This document shows positions 56,774 to 64,000 of a DNA stretch of 64,000 nt, piece after piece (position 1 is the stretch's first letter; every line of letters starts with the position of its first letter). The notes under the pieces are model-generated. The model worked only from the letters and a program-made list of their open reading frames with translations. It ran no database searches and was not told the DNA's origin. The stretch comes from Pseudomonas sp. N040. Lineage in GTDB: Bacteria; Pseudomonadota; Gammaproteobacteria; Pseudomonadales; Pseudomonadaceae. The stretch is from contig NZ_JADOBE010000002.1 of NCBI RefSeq assembly GCF_015637705.1, positions 62,001 through 126,000 on the forward strand, written 5' to 3'. The position numbers were made by a program, and so were the translations under genes.

Positions 56774-57829
56774 TCACGGACACGGCGCCGCCAGCGAAGC
56801 CATGTCGATGACGAAGCGATAACGCACGTCGGCGCGCTCCAGGCGCTCGAAGGCCTCGTTGATCTGCTCCATCCCGATCATTTCGCAGTCCGGCAGGATG
56901 TTCTTGCGCGCGCAGAAATCGAGCATTTCCTGGGTTTGCTCGATGCCGCCGATCAGCGAGCCGGCGATGTTGCGCCGGCCCATCAGCAGCGGCACGCTGC
57001 TCAGTTCGGCCAGCGGACCGACCTGGCCGACCAGCACCAGGGTGCCGTCGACCTGTAGCAGCGGCAGGTAGGGGTTGATGTCGTGCTTGACCGGAATGGT
57101 GTCGATGATCAGGTCGAAACCGGCCGCCGCCGCGGCCATCGCCCGGGCATCGGTCGACACCAGCAGGCGCTCGGCGCCCAGGGCCAGGGCATCGCTTTGC
57201 TTGTCCGCACTGCGGCTCAGCACGCTGACCTCGGCCCCCAAACCAACGGCCAGCTTGACCGCCATGTGGCCGAGACCGCCAAGGCCGAGCACGCCGACCC
57301 GGCTGCCGGGGCCGACTTTCCAGGTACGCAGCGGCGCATAGGTGGTGATCCCGGCGCACAGCAGCGGTGCCGCGCGCGCCAGATCCAGGCCCGCCGGCAC
57401 CCGCAGGACGAACTCCTCGCGCACCACCATATGCCTGGAATAGCCGCCCAGGGTGTTTTCCCCGCTCAGACGGTCGGGCGCGTTGTAGGTGTCGGTGCGC
57501 CCGTGCAGACAGAACTGCTGGTCACCGTGGTGGCAGTGCTGGCAATCCAGGCAGCTGTCGATCATGCAGCCCACGGCGACGGCATCACCGATTTTGTAGC
57601 GCCTGACCGCACTGCCGACGGCGATAACCCGACCGATGATCTCGTGGCCCGGGACCATCGGGTAGCGGCTGATGCCCCAGTCGTTACGGACATTGTGCAG
57701 GTCGGAATGACAGACGCCACAGTAGAGGATCTCCAGCGCAACATCCGCCGGGCGCAGCGCGCGGCGCTGCAGTTTGAACGGCGCGAGCGGCGCACCGGCA
57801 CTCTGGGCGGCATAACCGATGGTGAACAT
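56774..57829 (-). CDS. Zinc-dependent alcohol dehydrogenase, cinnamyl-alcohol-dehydrogenase type
   Basis: A 351-aa MDR enzyme with catalytic zinc residues CGVCHSDLH and GHEIIGRV, a structural zinc cluster CMIDSCLDCQHCHHGDQQFC (bases about 57500-57560) and GLGGLGHMAVKLA as cofactor motif. It resembles NADP-dependent YahK/CAD-type aldehyde reductases. It is the last minus-strand gene of the aromatic operon, 102 bases after the ferredoxin, and may interconvert an aromatic alcohol and aldehyde. Confidence 0.9.
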   Translation of the reverse strand: MFTIGYAAQSAGAPLAPFKLQRRALRPADVALEILYCGVCHSDLHNVRNDWGISRYPMVPGHEIIGRVIAVGSAVRRYKIGDAVAVGCMIDSCLDCQHCHHGDQQFCLHGRTDTYNAPDRLSGENTLGGYSRHMVVREEFVLRVPAGLDLARAAPLLCAGITTYAPLRTWKVGPGSRVGVLGLGGLGHMAVKLAVGLGAEVSVLSRSADKQSDALALGAERLLVSTDARAMAAAAAGFDLIIDTIPVKHDINPYLPLLQVDGTLVLVGQVGPLAELSSVPLLMGRRNIAGSLIGGIEQTQEMLDFCARKNILPDCEMIGMEQINEAFERLERADVRYRFVIDMASLAAPCP

Positions 57830-57931
57830 GCAAAGACTCCTTGCAGCGCGTTGCCGAAAAATACGGGAGCCGCGACCCGCGCGCTGGTCGAGGCGGTGTG
57901 AGCGAACCGCAATAACGGCCCTGCCAGCTGT

Positions 57932-58258
57932 TCAGTGTTCCGCGGCAGGCACCACGCCGCGGCACACGCCTTTCTTCATCTTGCCGACCACCGCCAGGCG
58001 CAGGTCGCTGGTGGGGGTGATCCGGCAGGCCAGCACCGTGCCGCCGGCCTGCTCTTCGGCGCTGACGTGCGCCCGGCTCATGGCCTTTGCCGCGTAGCTG
58101 CCGGTCAGCACCTGCACCTTGCATACCCCGCAACCGCCGCCACGGCAACCGAGCGGAATACCGCGCCGGCCGAGCCGCGCCATGCCATCGAGCAGCGACT
58201 CCTGCTCGTCGCAGCCGTACTGCTCGCCGGTATCCTCGATCACCACCTGATGCTTCAT
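57932..58258 (-). CDS. 2Fe-2S ferredoxin, XylT-like
   Basis: A 108-aa plant-type ferredoxin with cluster ligands C38-x4-C43-x2-C46 and C78. In meta-cleavage operons, ferredoxins of this type (XylT, NahT, DmpQ) reactivate catechol 2,3-dioxygenase by reducing its oxidised iron. No extradiol dioxygenase is present in the window, so the partner must lie beyond the right edge. The C-terminus (VGKMKKGVCRGVVPAAEH) is slightly longer than usual. Confidence 0.88.
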   Translation of the reverse strand: MKHQVVIEDTGEQYGCDEQESLLDGMARLGRRGIPLGCRGGGCGVCKVQVLTGSYAAKAMSRAHVSAEEQAGGTVLACRITPTSDLRLAVVGKMKKGVCRGVVPAAEH

Positions 58259-58277
58259 CGCCAGCCCTCGCTATCGG

Positions 58278-58712
58278 CTACAGCCCGAGGGCCTCGAGGC
58301 CCGCCCTGGCGCAGATTTCATCCTGCGCCTCGGTGCCGCCGGAGACCCCGATGCCGCCCAGACAGACGCCATCGCGCAGGATCGGCAGGCCACCGCCAAG
58401 CACCACCAGTCGCGGTCGGGCGGGAATGCCGAGGCGCAAGCGCTCGTCGCTGCCGATCCGCTGCAGCCACTCGCCGCTGGCAAAGCCGAAGCTGGCGGCG
58501 GTATAGGCCTTGTCGATGGCCAGGCCCTCGGAATGCAGGAAGGCGCCGCGCATGCGCAGGTAGGCCAGGGTATTGCCGTGCTGATCGACCACCGCCGCAT
58601 TGACCCGGATGCCCAGGCGTTCGGCGCGGCTCAGCGCCGACTCGACCGCCAGCGCGGCACCGACCCAGCCGAGGCTGGCGGCTTCCGCGCAGAACAGTTC
58701 TTCGCTGCTCAT
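58278..58712 (-). CDS. GlcG/HbpS-like heme-degrading-domain protein
   Basis: A 144-aa protein of the GlcG/HbpS (PF03928) family: alternating AVVDQHGNTLAYLRMRGAFL and IDKAYTAASF segments and the Gly-rich LVVLGGGLPI...GGIGVSGG region. These small proteins are frequent in aromatic meta-cleavage clusters but their role there is unsettled. It overlaps the tautomerase gene by 4 bases (ATGA). The start follows GGAAG. Confidence 0.87.
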   Translation of the reverse strand: MSSEELFCAEAASLGWVGAALAVESALSRAERLGIRVNAAVVDQHGNTLAYLRMRGAFLHSEGLAIDKAYTAASFGFASGEWLQRIGSDERLRLGIPARPRLVVLGGGLPILRDGVCLGGIGVSGGTEAQDEICARAGLEALGL

Positions 58713-59128
58713 GCGGCACTTCCGGAACTGGCGGCGCGGGCACGGATTTCCTGCTCGCGCAGCAGCGCCGCGCTCTGCCCGCCGATCGACCAGTCCTGCG
58801 CCTCGACACGGATGCAGCGGCCGCGCACCCCGCTGCGCTCGACCGCGAGGGTCTCCACCAGCAACTCGGTAAAGCCGCTGAGCAAGGCCTGACGCTCGTC
58901 CAGCGGCCGGCCTTCCAGCACGATGAACTCGAAGAACGGCGCCGGCAGGCCGTTGACCTCGCCGGCCACGGCGAACTCGTCGGGCGCATGCAGGCTGATC
59001 AACGCGCGCACCCGCTCCAGCGGCGCGCGCAGCACCTGGCTGTACAGCCGGGAAGCGCCCTGGAGCAGGCGGACCTTTTGTTCGGCAGAGCAATGGCCTT
59101 CGACCAGATGGAACGTCACGACTGGCAT
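58709..59128 (-). CDS. Double-length 4-oxalocrotonate tautomerase family protein
   Basis: A 139-aa protein of two tandem 4-OT-like modules. Module one begins MPVVTFHLVEG with the catalytic N-terminal Pro, and HAPDEFAVAG matches [10 protein letters not shown] of the short 4-OT at 61945; the Arg-11 position is His here. Module two (FFEFIVLEGRPLDERQALL) keeps an Arg at that position but lacks a free Pro. Such fused tautomerases can be isomerases, decarboxylases or dehalogenases. The single-domain 4-OT in the same operon makes a specialised role likely. Confidence 0.8.
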   Translation of the reverse strand: MPVVTFHLVEGHCSAEQKVRLLQGASRLYSQVLRAPLERVRALISLHAPDEFAVAGEVNGLPAPFFEFIVLEGRPLDERQALLSGFTELLVETLAVERSGVRGRCIRVEAQDWSIGGQSAALLREQEIRARAASSGSAA

Positions 59129-59173
59129 ATTGATGATCTCGACTGGATGGCCGACTAACCGACCGCAAACACC

Positions 59174-59929
59174 TCAGGGCAAACCGCGGCGGCGGCCGGA
59201 ATCCAGCATCAGGCTGGAACCGGTCAGCGCATCGGCCTCGGGCGCCAGCAACAGGCTCACGGCCCAGGCCACTTGCGCCGGCGTGGTGAAGGCGCCGAGC
59301 GAGGACTCGGCACACATCTCCTGCAACACTGTCTCGGCACTCACGCCGCGCTGCCGGCCGCGGTCGGCGGCGACGCGGTGCAAGCGTTCGGTGTCCGCCG
59401 GCCCCGGCGCCAGCAGGTGCGCGGTCACCCCGCGCGCGCCATAGGCCAGGCTCAGCTGGCGCACGGCATTCACCAGCGCGGCATTGGCGATCCCGGCGGA
59501 GGCCGCATAGGCCGTTGGCTCGAAGCCGTAGTGGCCGCCGATCGCGACCAGCCGCGAGCCCCTGAGCAGGTGCTCGTCCACCGCGCGGGTCAGGCGCAGC
59601 AAACCGCCGACCTTGATATTCACCGCATCCACCAGCGCCGCGGTGGGCGCCGTGAGAATGCCACCCACCACCGCCACCCCGGGACCGTGCACGACCATGC
59701 GTACCGGCCGATCGAGCAGCCCGCGGATCTGCGCCACCGCCGCGTCACTGGCGATGTCGGCGACGCAGGGAATAAGCCCGGGATGCAGGCCGGCGAGCTC
59801 ATCCAGCGCCACGGCGCTGCGCGCCACCGCCACCACATCCACGCCGCTGGCGCACAGCCGGGCGACAATCTGCCGGCCGAAGGCGCCGCTGGCGCCGACC
59901 ACCACCGCCAGTTCCTTGCCCGTGCTCAT
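59174..59929 (-). CDS. SDR-fold protein lacking the catalytic Ser and Lys
   Basis: A 251-aa Rossmann protein with GASGAFG cofactor motif and a C-terminus like reductases (LTGSSLMLDSGRR). In the active-site region AIGGHYGFEPTAYAASAG the Ser is replaced by Gly and the Lys of YxxxK by Ala, only Tyr remaining. Normal SDR redox catalysis is therefore doubtful. The start at 59929 follows GGAGG by six bases. It lies between the aldolase and the double tautomerase in the operon. Confidence 0.8.
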   Translation of the reverse strand: MSTGKELAVVVGASGAFGRQIVARLCASGVDVVAVARSAVALDELAGLHPGLIPCVADIASDAAVAQIRGLLDRPVRMVVHGPGVAVVGGILTAPTAALVDAVNIKVGGLLRLTRAVDEHLLRGSRLVAIGGHYGFEPTAYAASAGIANAALVNAVRQLSLAYGARGVTAHLLAPGPADTERLHRVAADRGRQRGVSAETVLQEMCAESSLGAFTTPAQVAWAVSLLLAPEADALTGSSLMLDSGRRRGLP

Positions 59930-59978
59930 ATCCAGCCTCCGTTGCAGTGCGGGCATGCCGTACCGGCGCCCGCGGCGT

Positions 59979-61034
59979 TCAGGCGGGCAGCGGAATGCCG
60001 CGTTCCCGGGCCATGGTCATGGCGGTGTCCGGAATCATGTCTTCCTGGCCACCGATCATTTTCTTGCGCCCCAGCTCAACCAGGATGTCGCGCGCCGGAA
60101 TGCCGAACTGCTGGCTGGCGCGCTTGGCATGCAGCAGGAAGGTCGAGTAGACGCCGGCATAGCCGAGGGTCAGCGACTCGCGGTCGACCCGCACGATGTG
60201 CTCCATCATCGGCACGATGATGTCTTCGGCGACGTCCATCAGCTTGAACAGGTCGGTGCCAGTCTCGATGCCCATGCGCTCGCAGACCGCGGCGAACACT
60301 TCCAGCGGCGTGTTGCCGGCACCGGCGCCCAGCCCGGCGACCGAACCGTCGATGCGGCTGGCGCCGGCCTCGATCGCGGCAATCGAGTTGGCCACGCCCA
60401 TGCCCAGGTTGTGGTGGCCGTGGAAACCGATCTCGGTCTCCGGATTCAGCACCTCGCGCAGGGCACCGATCCGCGCCCTGACATCCTCGGGCAGCATGTA
60501 GCCGGCGGAGTCGGTGACATACACCGTGTGCGCGCCATAGGACTCCATCAGCTTGCCTTGTTTGGCGATGCCGGCGGCATCGTTGAGGTGCGCCATCATC
60601 AGGAAGCCGCTGGTGTCCATGCCCAGCTTGCGCGCATAGGCGATGTGCTGCGGCGAGGTATCCGCCTCGGTGCAGTGGGTGGCCACGTGCACGCTGCGCG
60701 CGCCGCAGTCGTAGGCCGAGTGCAGCTCGGCCATGGTGCCCAGGCCGGGGATCAGCAGCACCGAGACCTTGGCCTGCTGCATCAGCGGGGCTACCGCGCT
60801 GATGTATTCCTCGTTGCTGTGCGGGGCAAAGCCGTGCTGCAGCGAATTGCCGCCCAGCCCGCCACCGTGGGTGACCTGGATGTACGGCACACCGGCGGCA
60901 TCCAGCGCGGTGGCGACCTTGACCATCTGCGCGACACTGATCTGCTCGCGCTTGGCGTGCATGCCGTCGCGCAGGCACATGTCATGCAGGATGACCTTGC
61001 GGCCCTTGAGGCTCGAATTGCTGGACTGGTTCAT
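59979..61034 (-). CDS. dmpG: 4-hydroxy-2-oxovalerate aldolase
   Basis: A 351-aa class II (divalent-metal) aldolase splitting 4-hydroxy-2-oxovalerate into pyruvate and acetaldehyde. [15 protein letters not shown] at the N-terminus carries the catalytic Arg-Asp and His, and [15 protein letters not shown] the metal histidines. The C-terminal domain channels acetaldehyde to the dehydrogenase encoded just upstream; the two genes overlap by one base (TAATG). Length is normal for DmpG/BphI. Confidence 0.96.
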   Translation of the reverse strand: MNQSSNSSLKGRKVILHDMCLRDGMHAKREQISVAQMVKVATALDAAGVPYIQVTHGGGLGGNSLQHGFAPHSNEEYISAVAPLMQQAKVSVLLIPGLGTMAELHSAYDCGARSVHVATHCTEADTSPQHIAYARKLGMDTSGFLMMAHLNDAAGIAKQGKLMESYGAHTVYVTDSAGYMLPEDVRARIGALREVLNPETEIGFHGHHNLGMGVANSIAAIEAGASRIDGSVAGLGAGAGNTPLEVFAAVCERMGIETGTDLFKLMDVAEDIIVPMMEHIVRVDRESLTLGYAGVYSTFLLHAKRASQQFGIPARDILVELGRKKMIGGQEDMIPDTAMTMARERGIPLPA

Positions 61035-61948
61035 TACGCGACCTCCGCGGCTTGCAACTGGATGGTGCCGGCGAGGATTTCCTCGGCGAACATTTCGGCG
61101 GTACGGGTGGCGGCCGCGGTCATGATGTCCAGGTTGCCGGCATAGGTCGGCAGGTAGTCACCCAGGCCGGCGACTTCCATGAACACCGAGATCTGCTTGC
61201 CGTCGAACAGCGGGCCGTTGACCAGCCGGTAGCCCGGCACATACTTCTGCACCTCGCCGATCATCTGCAGGATCGAGGCGGAAATCCGCGCCCGGTCCGG
61301 CTCTTCGCTGGTCAGGCAGGAGATGGTGTTGCGCATCATCATCGGCGGCTCGGCCGGGTTGATGATGCACAGCGCCTTGCCCTTGCGTGCCCCGCCAACC
61401 TTTTCGATGGCGCGCGAGGTGGTGTTGGTGAACTCGTCGAGGTTGGCGCGGGTGCCCGGGCCGATCGACTTGGAGGCCAGGCTGGCGACAATCTCGGCGT
61501 AGTCGACGGCCTGGATGCGCGAGATGGCATTGACGATCGGGATGGTCGCCTGGCCGGCGCAGGAGATCATGTTGACGTTCATCTCCAGCTTCTGCGCATG
61601 CTCGCGCAGGTTCACCGGCGGCACGCACAGCGGGCCGATCGCCGCCGGGGTCAGGTCGATCATCAGCACGCCGAGGGCGTTCAGCTTGCGGCTGTTCTCC
61701 GCATGCACATAGGCGCTGGTGGCATCGAAGGCGATCTGGATGCCGTCCTCGAGGACGTGCGGCAGCAGGCCGTCGACGCCTTCATGGGTGGTTTTCAGGC
61801 CCATCTCGCGGGCCCGCAGCAAGCCTTCGGATTCGGGGTCGATACCGACCATCCACACCGGCTCCAGCACCGGGCTACGCAGGATCTTGTAGATCAGGTC
61901 GGTGCCGATGTTGCCCGAGCCGATGAGTGCACATTTGATCTTCTTCAT
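61034..61948 (-). CDS. dmpF: Acetaldehyde dehydrogenase (acylating)
   Basis: A 304-aa enzyme converting acetaldehyde plus CoA and NAD to acetyl-CoA, in complex with the aldolase. Cofactor motif [10 protein letters not shown], the active-site Cys in [12 protein letters not shown] and [13 protein letters not shown] are visible. The start at 61948 overlaps the 4-OT stop by four bases (ATGA). Part of the DmpE-H-I-F-G run. Confidence 0.96.
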   Translation of the reverse strand: MKKIKCALIGSGNIGTDLIYKILRSPVLEPVWMVGIDPESEGLLRAREMGLKTTHEGVDGLLPHVLEDGIQIAFDATSAYVHAENSRKLNALGVLMIDLTPAAIGPLCVPPVNLREHAQKLEMNVNMISCAGQATIPIVNAISRIQAVDYAEIVASLASKSIGPGTRANLDEFTNTTSRAIEKVGGARKGKALCIINPAEPPMMMRNTISCLTSEEPDRARISASILQMIGEVQKYVPGYRLVNGPLFDGKQISVFMEVAGLGDYLPTYAGNLDIMTAAATRTAEMFAEEILAGTIQLQAAEVA

Positions 61949-62154
61949 GCCTGCTGTCCCCTCTTCGCGGCGCGCTGGGCCATGGTGATACCCGCAACAT
62001 AGAACTCGTCGCCGGCGTGTTCGGTGATCAGAATCCGCACGGTCTCCGGCGCACACTCGAGGCTCTGGCAAACCGCTTCGGTCACGGCTGCCGCAACGCG
62101 GCTCTTCTGCTCGGTGGTACGGCCTTCGGCCATGTGCATTTCGATAATGGGCAT
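61945..62154 (-). CDS. dmpI: 4-oxalocrotonate tautomerase
   Basis: A 69-aa tautomerase converting 2-hydroxymuconate to 2-oxohex-3-enedioate. After Met removal Pro-1 is the general base; Arg-11, Arg-39 and Phe-50 are all present, as in XylH/DmpI. Slightly longer than the 62-residue prototype. It overlaps the acetaldehyde dehydrogenase by four bases and follows the decarboxylase by 24 bases. Confidence 0.94.
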   Translation of the reverse strand: MPIIEMHMAEGRTTEQKSRVAAAVTEAVCQSLECAPETVRILITEHAGDEFYVAGITMAQRAAKRGQQA

Positions 62155-62178
62155 GCATGCCTCCTCAAGTTCTTGTCG

Positions 62179-62982
62179 TTATTCCACAAAGCGCATCGAT
62201 ACGCTGCCCAGCTCCTGGAAGCGCGCAACAATGCTGTCGCCGGGCTGCACCGCAATGGCTTCGGTGATCCCGCCACTCATCACGAAGCTGCCGGCCGGCA
62301 ACATTTCGTCCATCTCGGCGAGGATGTTCACCAGCATGGCGATGGCCTCGGCCGGATGGCCCATGACCGCCGCCGCCGCGCCCATGGCGACGATCTCGCC
62401 GTTCTTCTCCATCACCACCCCGAGGGTCGGCAGGTCCAGGTCCTCGACATAGCGGGCGCGGCCACCGCCGACAAAGCGCGCGGACGAGCCGTTGTCGGCG
62501 ATCACGCTGGCCAGGTCGAACTTGAAGCCGGAAAACCGCGAGTCGATGATTTCCACCGCCGGCAGCACGTAGTCGGTTGCCGCCAGCACGTCGGCGGCGG
62601 TGCAGCCGGGGCCCTGCAGGTCGGCCTTCATGACGAAGGCGACTTCGCACTCGACGCGCGGATGAACCAGGTCGGCGGTGCTGATCGCCGAGTTCTCCGG
62701 ACGCGCCATGCGGTCGGTGAGAAAGCCGATCGAGGGCACGCTGACGCCCATTTGCTGCATCTTGGCCCTGGAGGTCAGCCCGGCCTTCCAGCCGACCTGC
62801 TTGTGGCCCTGGGCGATGAAGCGCCGGCGCAATTCGTTCTGCACCGCGTAGCCATCGGCGATGCTCATCTGCGGGTATTCGTTGGTCAGCTTGGGAATGG
62901 CATAGGCGCGGGTCTGCGCGCCTTCGACGCGCTCGCACAGGCGCACGATGTCCTCGCGGGACAGGCTGAGGTTGCTGCTCAT
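62179..62982 (-). CDS. dmpH: 4-oxalocrotonate decarboxylase
   Basis: A 267-aa member of the fumarylacetoacetase-like hydratase/decarboxylase family, acting on 2-oxohex-3-enedioate to give 2-hydroxypenta-2,4-dienoate. Metal ligands lie in VECEVAFVMK and the downstream Asp; KVGWKAGLTSRA-like start (KQVGWKAGLTS) fits DmpH/XylI rather than DmpE. It overlaps the hydratase gene by four bases, and the two proteins form a complex in characterised systems. Confidence 0.94.
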   Translation of the reverse strand: MSSNLSLSREDIVRLCERVEGAQTRAYAIPKLTNEYPQMSIADGYAVQNELRRRFIAQGHKQVGWKAGLTSRAKMQQMGVSVPSIGFLTDRMARPENSAISTADLVHPRVECEVAFVMKADLQGPGCTAADVLAATDYVLPAVEIIDSRFSGFKFDLASVIADNGSSARFVGGGRARYVEDLDLPTLGVVMEKNGEIVAMGAAAAVMGHPAEAIAMLVNILAEMDEMLPAGSFVMSGGITEAIAVQPGDSIVARFQELGSVSMRFVE

Positions 62983-63776
62983 GCTGCGCTCCTTCCGGAA
63001 AACTTCACCCGGCAGCTACCAAGGCCGCCGACCCTGCACACCAGCTCGTCACCGTCGGTGACCGGCACCAGCGCCGACTGCGAACCGGAGAGAATCACCT
63101 CGCCGGCCTTGAACGGGATGCCCAGCTCGCCGAGGGTGTTGGCCAGCCAGGCCACGGCGTTGGCCGGGGAACCCTGGACCGCCGCGCCGACGCCAGTGGA
63201 GAACAGCTCGCCGTTCTTCTCCAGCACCATGCCGGCCAGGGTGATGTCCAGCTTGCGCGGGTCGCCCTTGGTCTTGCCGAGGACGAACACGCCGCAGGAG
63301 GCGTTGTCGGCCACGGTGTCCTGGATCTTGATCTGCCAGTTGCTGATGCGTGAATCGACGATCTCGAAGCACGGCAGCACGTAGTCGGTGGCGCGGATCA
63401 CGTCCATGGCGGTGATCCCCGGCCCCTTGAGGTCATGCTTGAGGACGAAGGCCAGTTCCGCCTCGGCCTTCGGCTGGATCATCTGGCCGAGGTCGAGACT
63501 GTCGCCTTCCTCGTAGAGCATGCCCGAGGTGAGCATGCCGAAGTCCGGCTGGTAGACACCGAGAAACTCCTGCACCGGCTTGCTGGTGGCGCCGATCTTC
63601 TTGCCGATGATGCGTTCCCCGGCCGCCAGGCGGCGGGCAACAAACTGTTCCTGGATGCGGTAGGCATCCTCGATGCTGATATCCGGCTCGCGGCTGAGCA
63701 GAGGCGCGACAGCGCGACGGCTGAGGAACGCCTGATACAGCTCTTCGCCGTACTGCTCGATCTTTTGCTGGTCCAT
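62979..63776 (-). CDS. dmpE: 2-oxopent-4-enoate hydratase
   Basis: A 265-aa hydratase adding water to 2-hydroxypenta-2,4-dienoate to form 4-hydroxy-2-oxovalerate. IGKKIGATSKPVQEFLGVYQ and AEAELAFVLKHDLKGPG (with metal-binding Glu residues) identify the DmpE/XylJ branch. It is paralogous to the downstream decarboxylase. Seven bases separate it from the aldehyde dehydrogenase stop. Confidence 0.95.
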   Translation of the reverse strand: MDQQKIEQYGEELYQAFLSRRAVAPLLSREPDISIEDAYRIQEQFVARRLAAGERIIGKKIGATSKPVQEFLGVYQPDFGMLTSGMLYEEGDSLDLGQMIQPKAEAELAFVLKHDLKGPGITAMDVIRATDYVLPCFEIVDSRISNWQIKIQDTVADNASCGVFVLGKTKGDPRKLDITLAGMVLEKNGELFSTGVGAAVQGSPANAVAWLANTLGELGIPFKAGEVILSGSQSALVPVTDGDELVCRVGGLGSCRVKFSGRSAA

Positions 63777-63783
63777 AAGAGCC

Positions 63784-64000
63784 TCAGAGTTTCACGCAGA
63801 CATTGCGGGTTTCGGTGTAGAACTCCAGCGAGTGCACGCCGCCTTCGCGACCGATGCCGGATTGCTTGGAGCCGCCAAACGGGGTGCGCAGGTCGCGCAG
63901 GAACCAGCTGTTGATCCAGCTGATGCCCACCTCGATGCGCCCGGCCATGCGGTGCGCGCGCGCCAGGTTGCTGGTCCAGATGGTCGTCGACAGGCCGTAG
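63784..64000 (-). CDS. dmpC: 2-hydroxymuconic semialdehyde dehydrogenase, C-terminal part
   Basis: The last 72 codons of an aldehyde dehydrogenase, cut by the window edge. YGLSTTIWTSNLARAHRMAG, then WINSWFLRDLRTPFGGSKQS and GIGREGG match the C-terminus of DmpC/XylG, which oxidises 2-hydroxymuconic semialdehyde to 2-hydroxymuconate with NAD. It begins the visible order C-E-H-I-F-G, the 4-oxalocrotonate branch. The catalytic Cys lies outside the window. Confidence 0.9.
   Translation of the reverse strand, partial: YGLSTTIWTSNLARAHRMAGRIEVGISWINSWFLRDLRTPFGGSKQSGIGREGGVHSLEFYTETRNVCVKL

Overview
The window reads as a chromosomal segment of a GC-rich gammaproteobacterium, most likely Pseudomonas or a close relative. 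Supporting signs are an OprD-family porin, an SsuE/LsfA sulfur-starvation pair, Pseudomonas-style palindromic intergenic repeats, and a dense set of AraC-type regulators with the AraC-binding-like N-terminal domain. No rRNA, tRNA, CRISPR array or complete insertion sequence was seen. The sequence is cut at both ends: a PepSY/flavodoxin reductase lacks its 5' end on the left, and a 2-hydroxymuconic semialdehyde dehydrogenase is cut on the right.

Layout. (1) 1-6.0 kb: redox and metal handling, with a PepSY-flavodoxin-reductase fusion, ApbE, a P1B-5-type metal ATPase carrying a C-terminal hemerythrin domain, and a DUF3313 lipoprotein. (2) 6.2-9.0 kb: an AraC regulator divergent from a Baeyer-Villiger monooxygenase. 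(3) 9.1-10.1 kb: a possible relic integron, made of two leftward small genes each followed by the same hairpin repeat, beside a 30-residue remnant of an integron integrase. (4) 10.1-22.4 kb: a Crp/Fnr regulator, two DUF1254/DUF1214 proteins flanking an exported sulfatase, a HIT protein, an AraC regulator, a cupin dioxygenase, an extended SDR, a classical SDR and the AmmeMemoRadiSam pair. (5) 22.4-38.4 kb: a long run of minus-strand genes (ADH, a 33-residue membrane peptide, a heme-motif/Vgb-like propeller, SDR, three DUF3604 paralogues around a large arylsulfatase, an exported unknown, an epimerase, a VOC protein and an SDR). (6) 38.5-51.1 kb: three AraC regulators, two more sulfatases, a VOC-SRPBCC fusion, DUF1302 and DUF1329 proteins and the C-terminal stub of an RND/MMPL transporter. 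(7) 51.4-56.7 kb: an orphan ABC ATPase, SsuE, LsfA, an OprD porin and a FadL-type channel. (8) 56.8-64 kb: a minus-strand meta-cleavage operon (DmpC, E, H, I, F, G) extended by an SDR, a double 4-OT, a GlcG-like protein, a XylT-type ferredoxin and an alcohol dehydrogenase.

Working together (inference). Regions 2 and 4-6 look like one large accessory catabolic locus for a hydrophobic, oxygenated and possibly sulfate-esterified substrate. Four exported sulfatases and three exported PHP-like DUF3604 proteins would act in the periplasm. DUF1302/DUF1329 would serve envelope traffic. Alcohol/ketone interconversion (ADH, SDRs, 3-beta-HSD-like enzymes) would feed a Baeyer-Villiger monooxygenase and the cupin oxygenase. 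The substrate is unknown. Region 8 is a conventional lower aromatic pathway ending in pyruvate and acetyl-CoA. The SsuE/LsfA pair fits a sulfur-scavenging theme.
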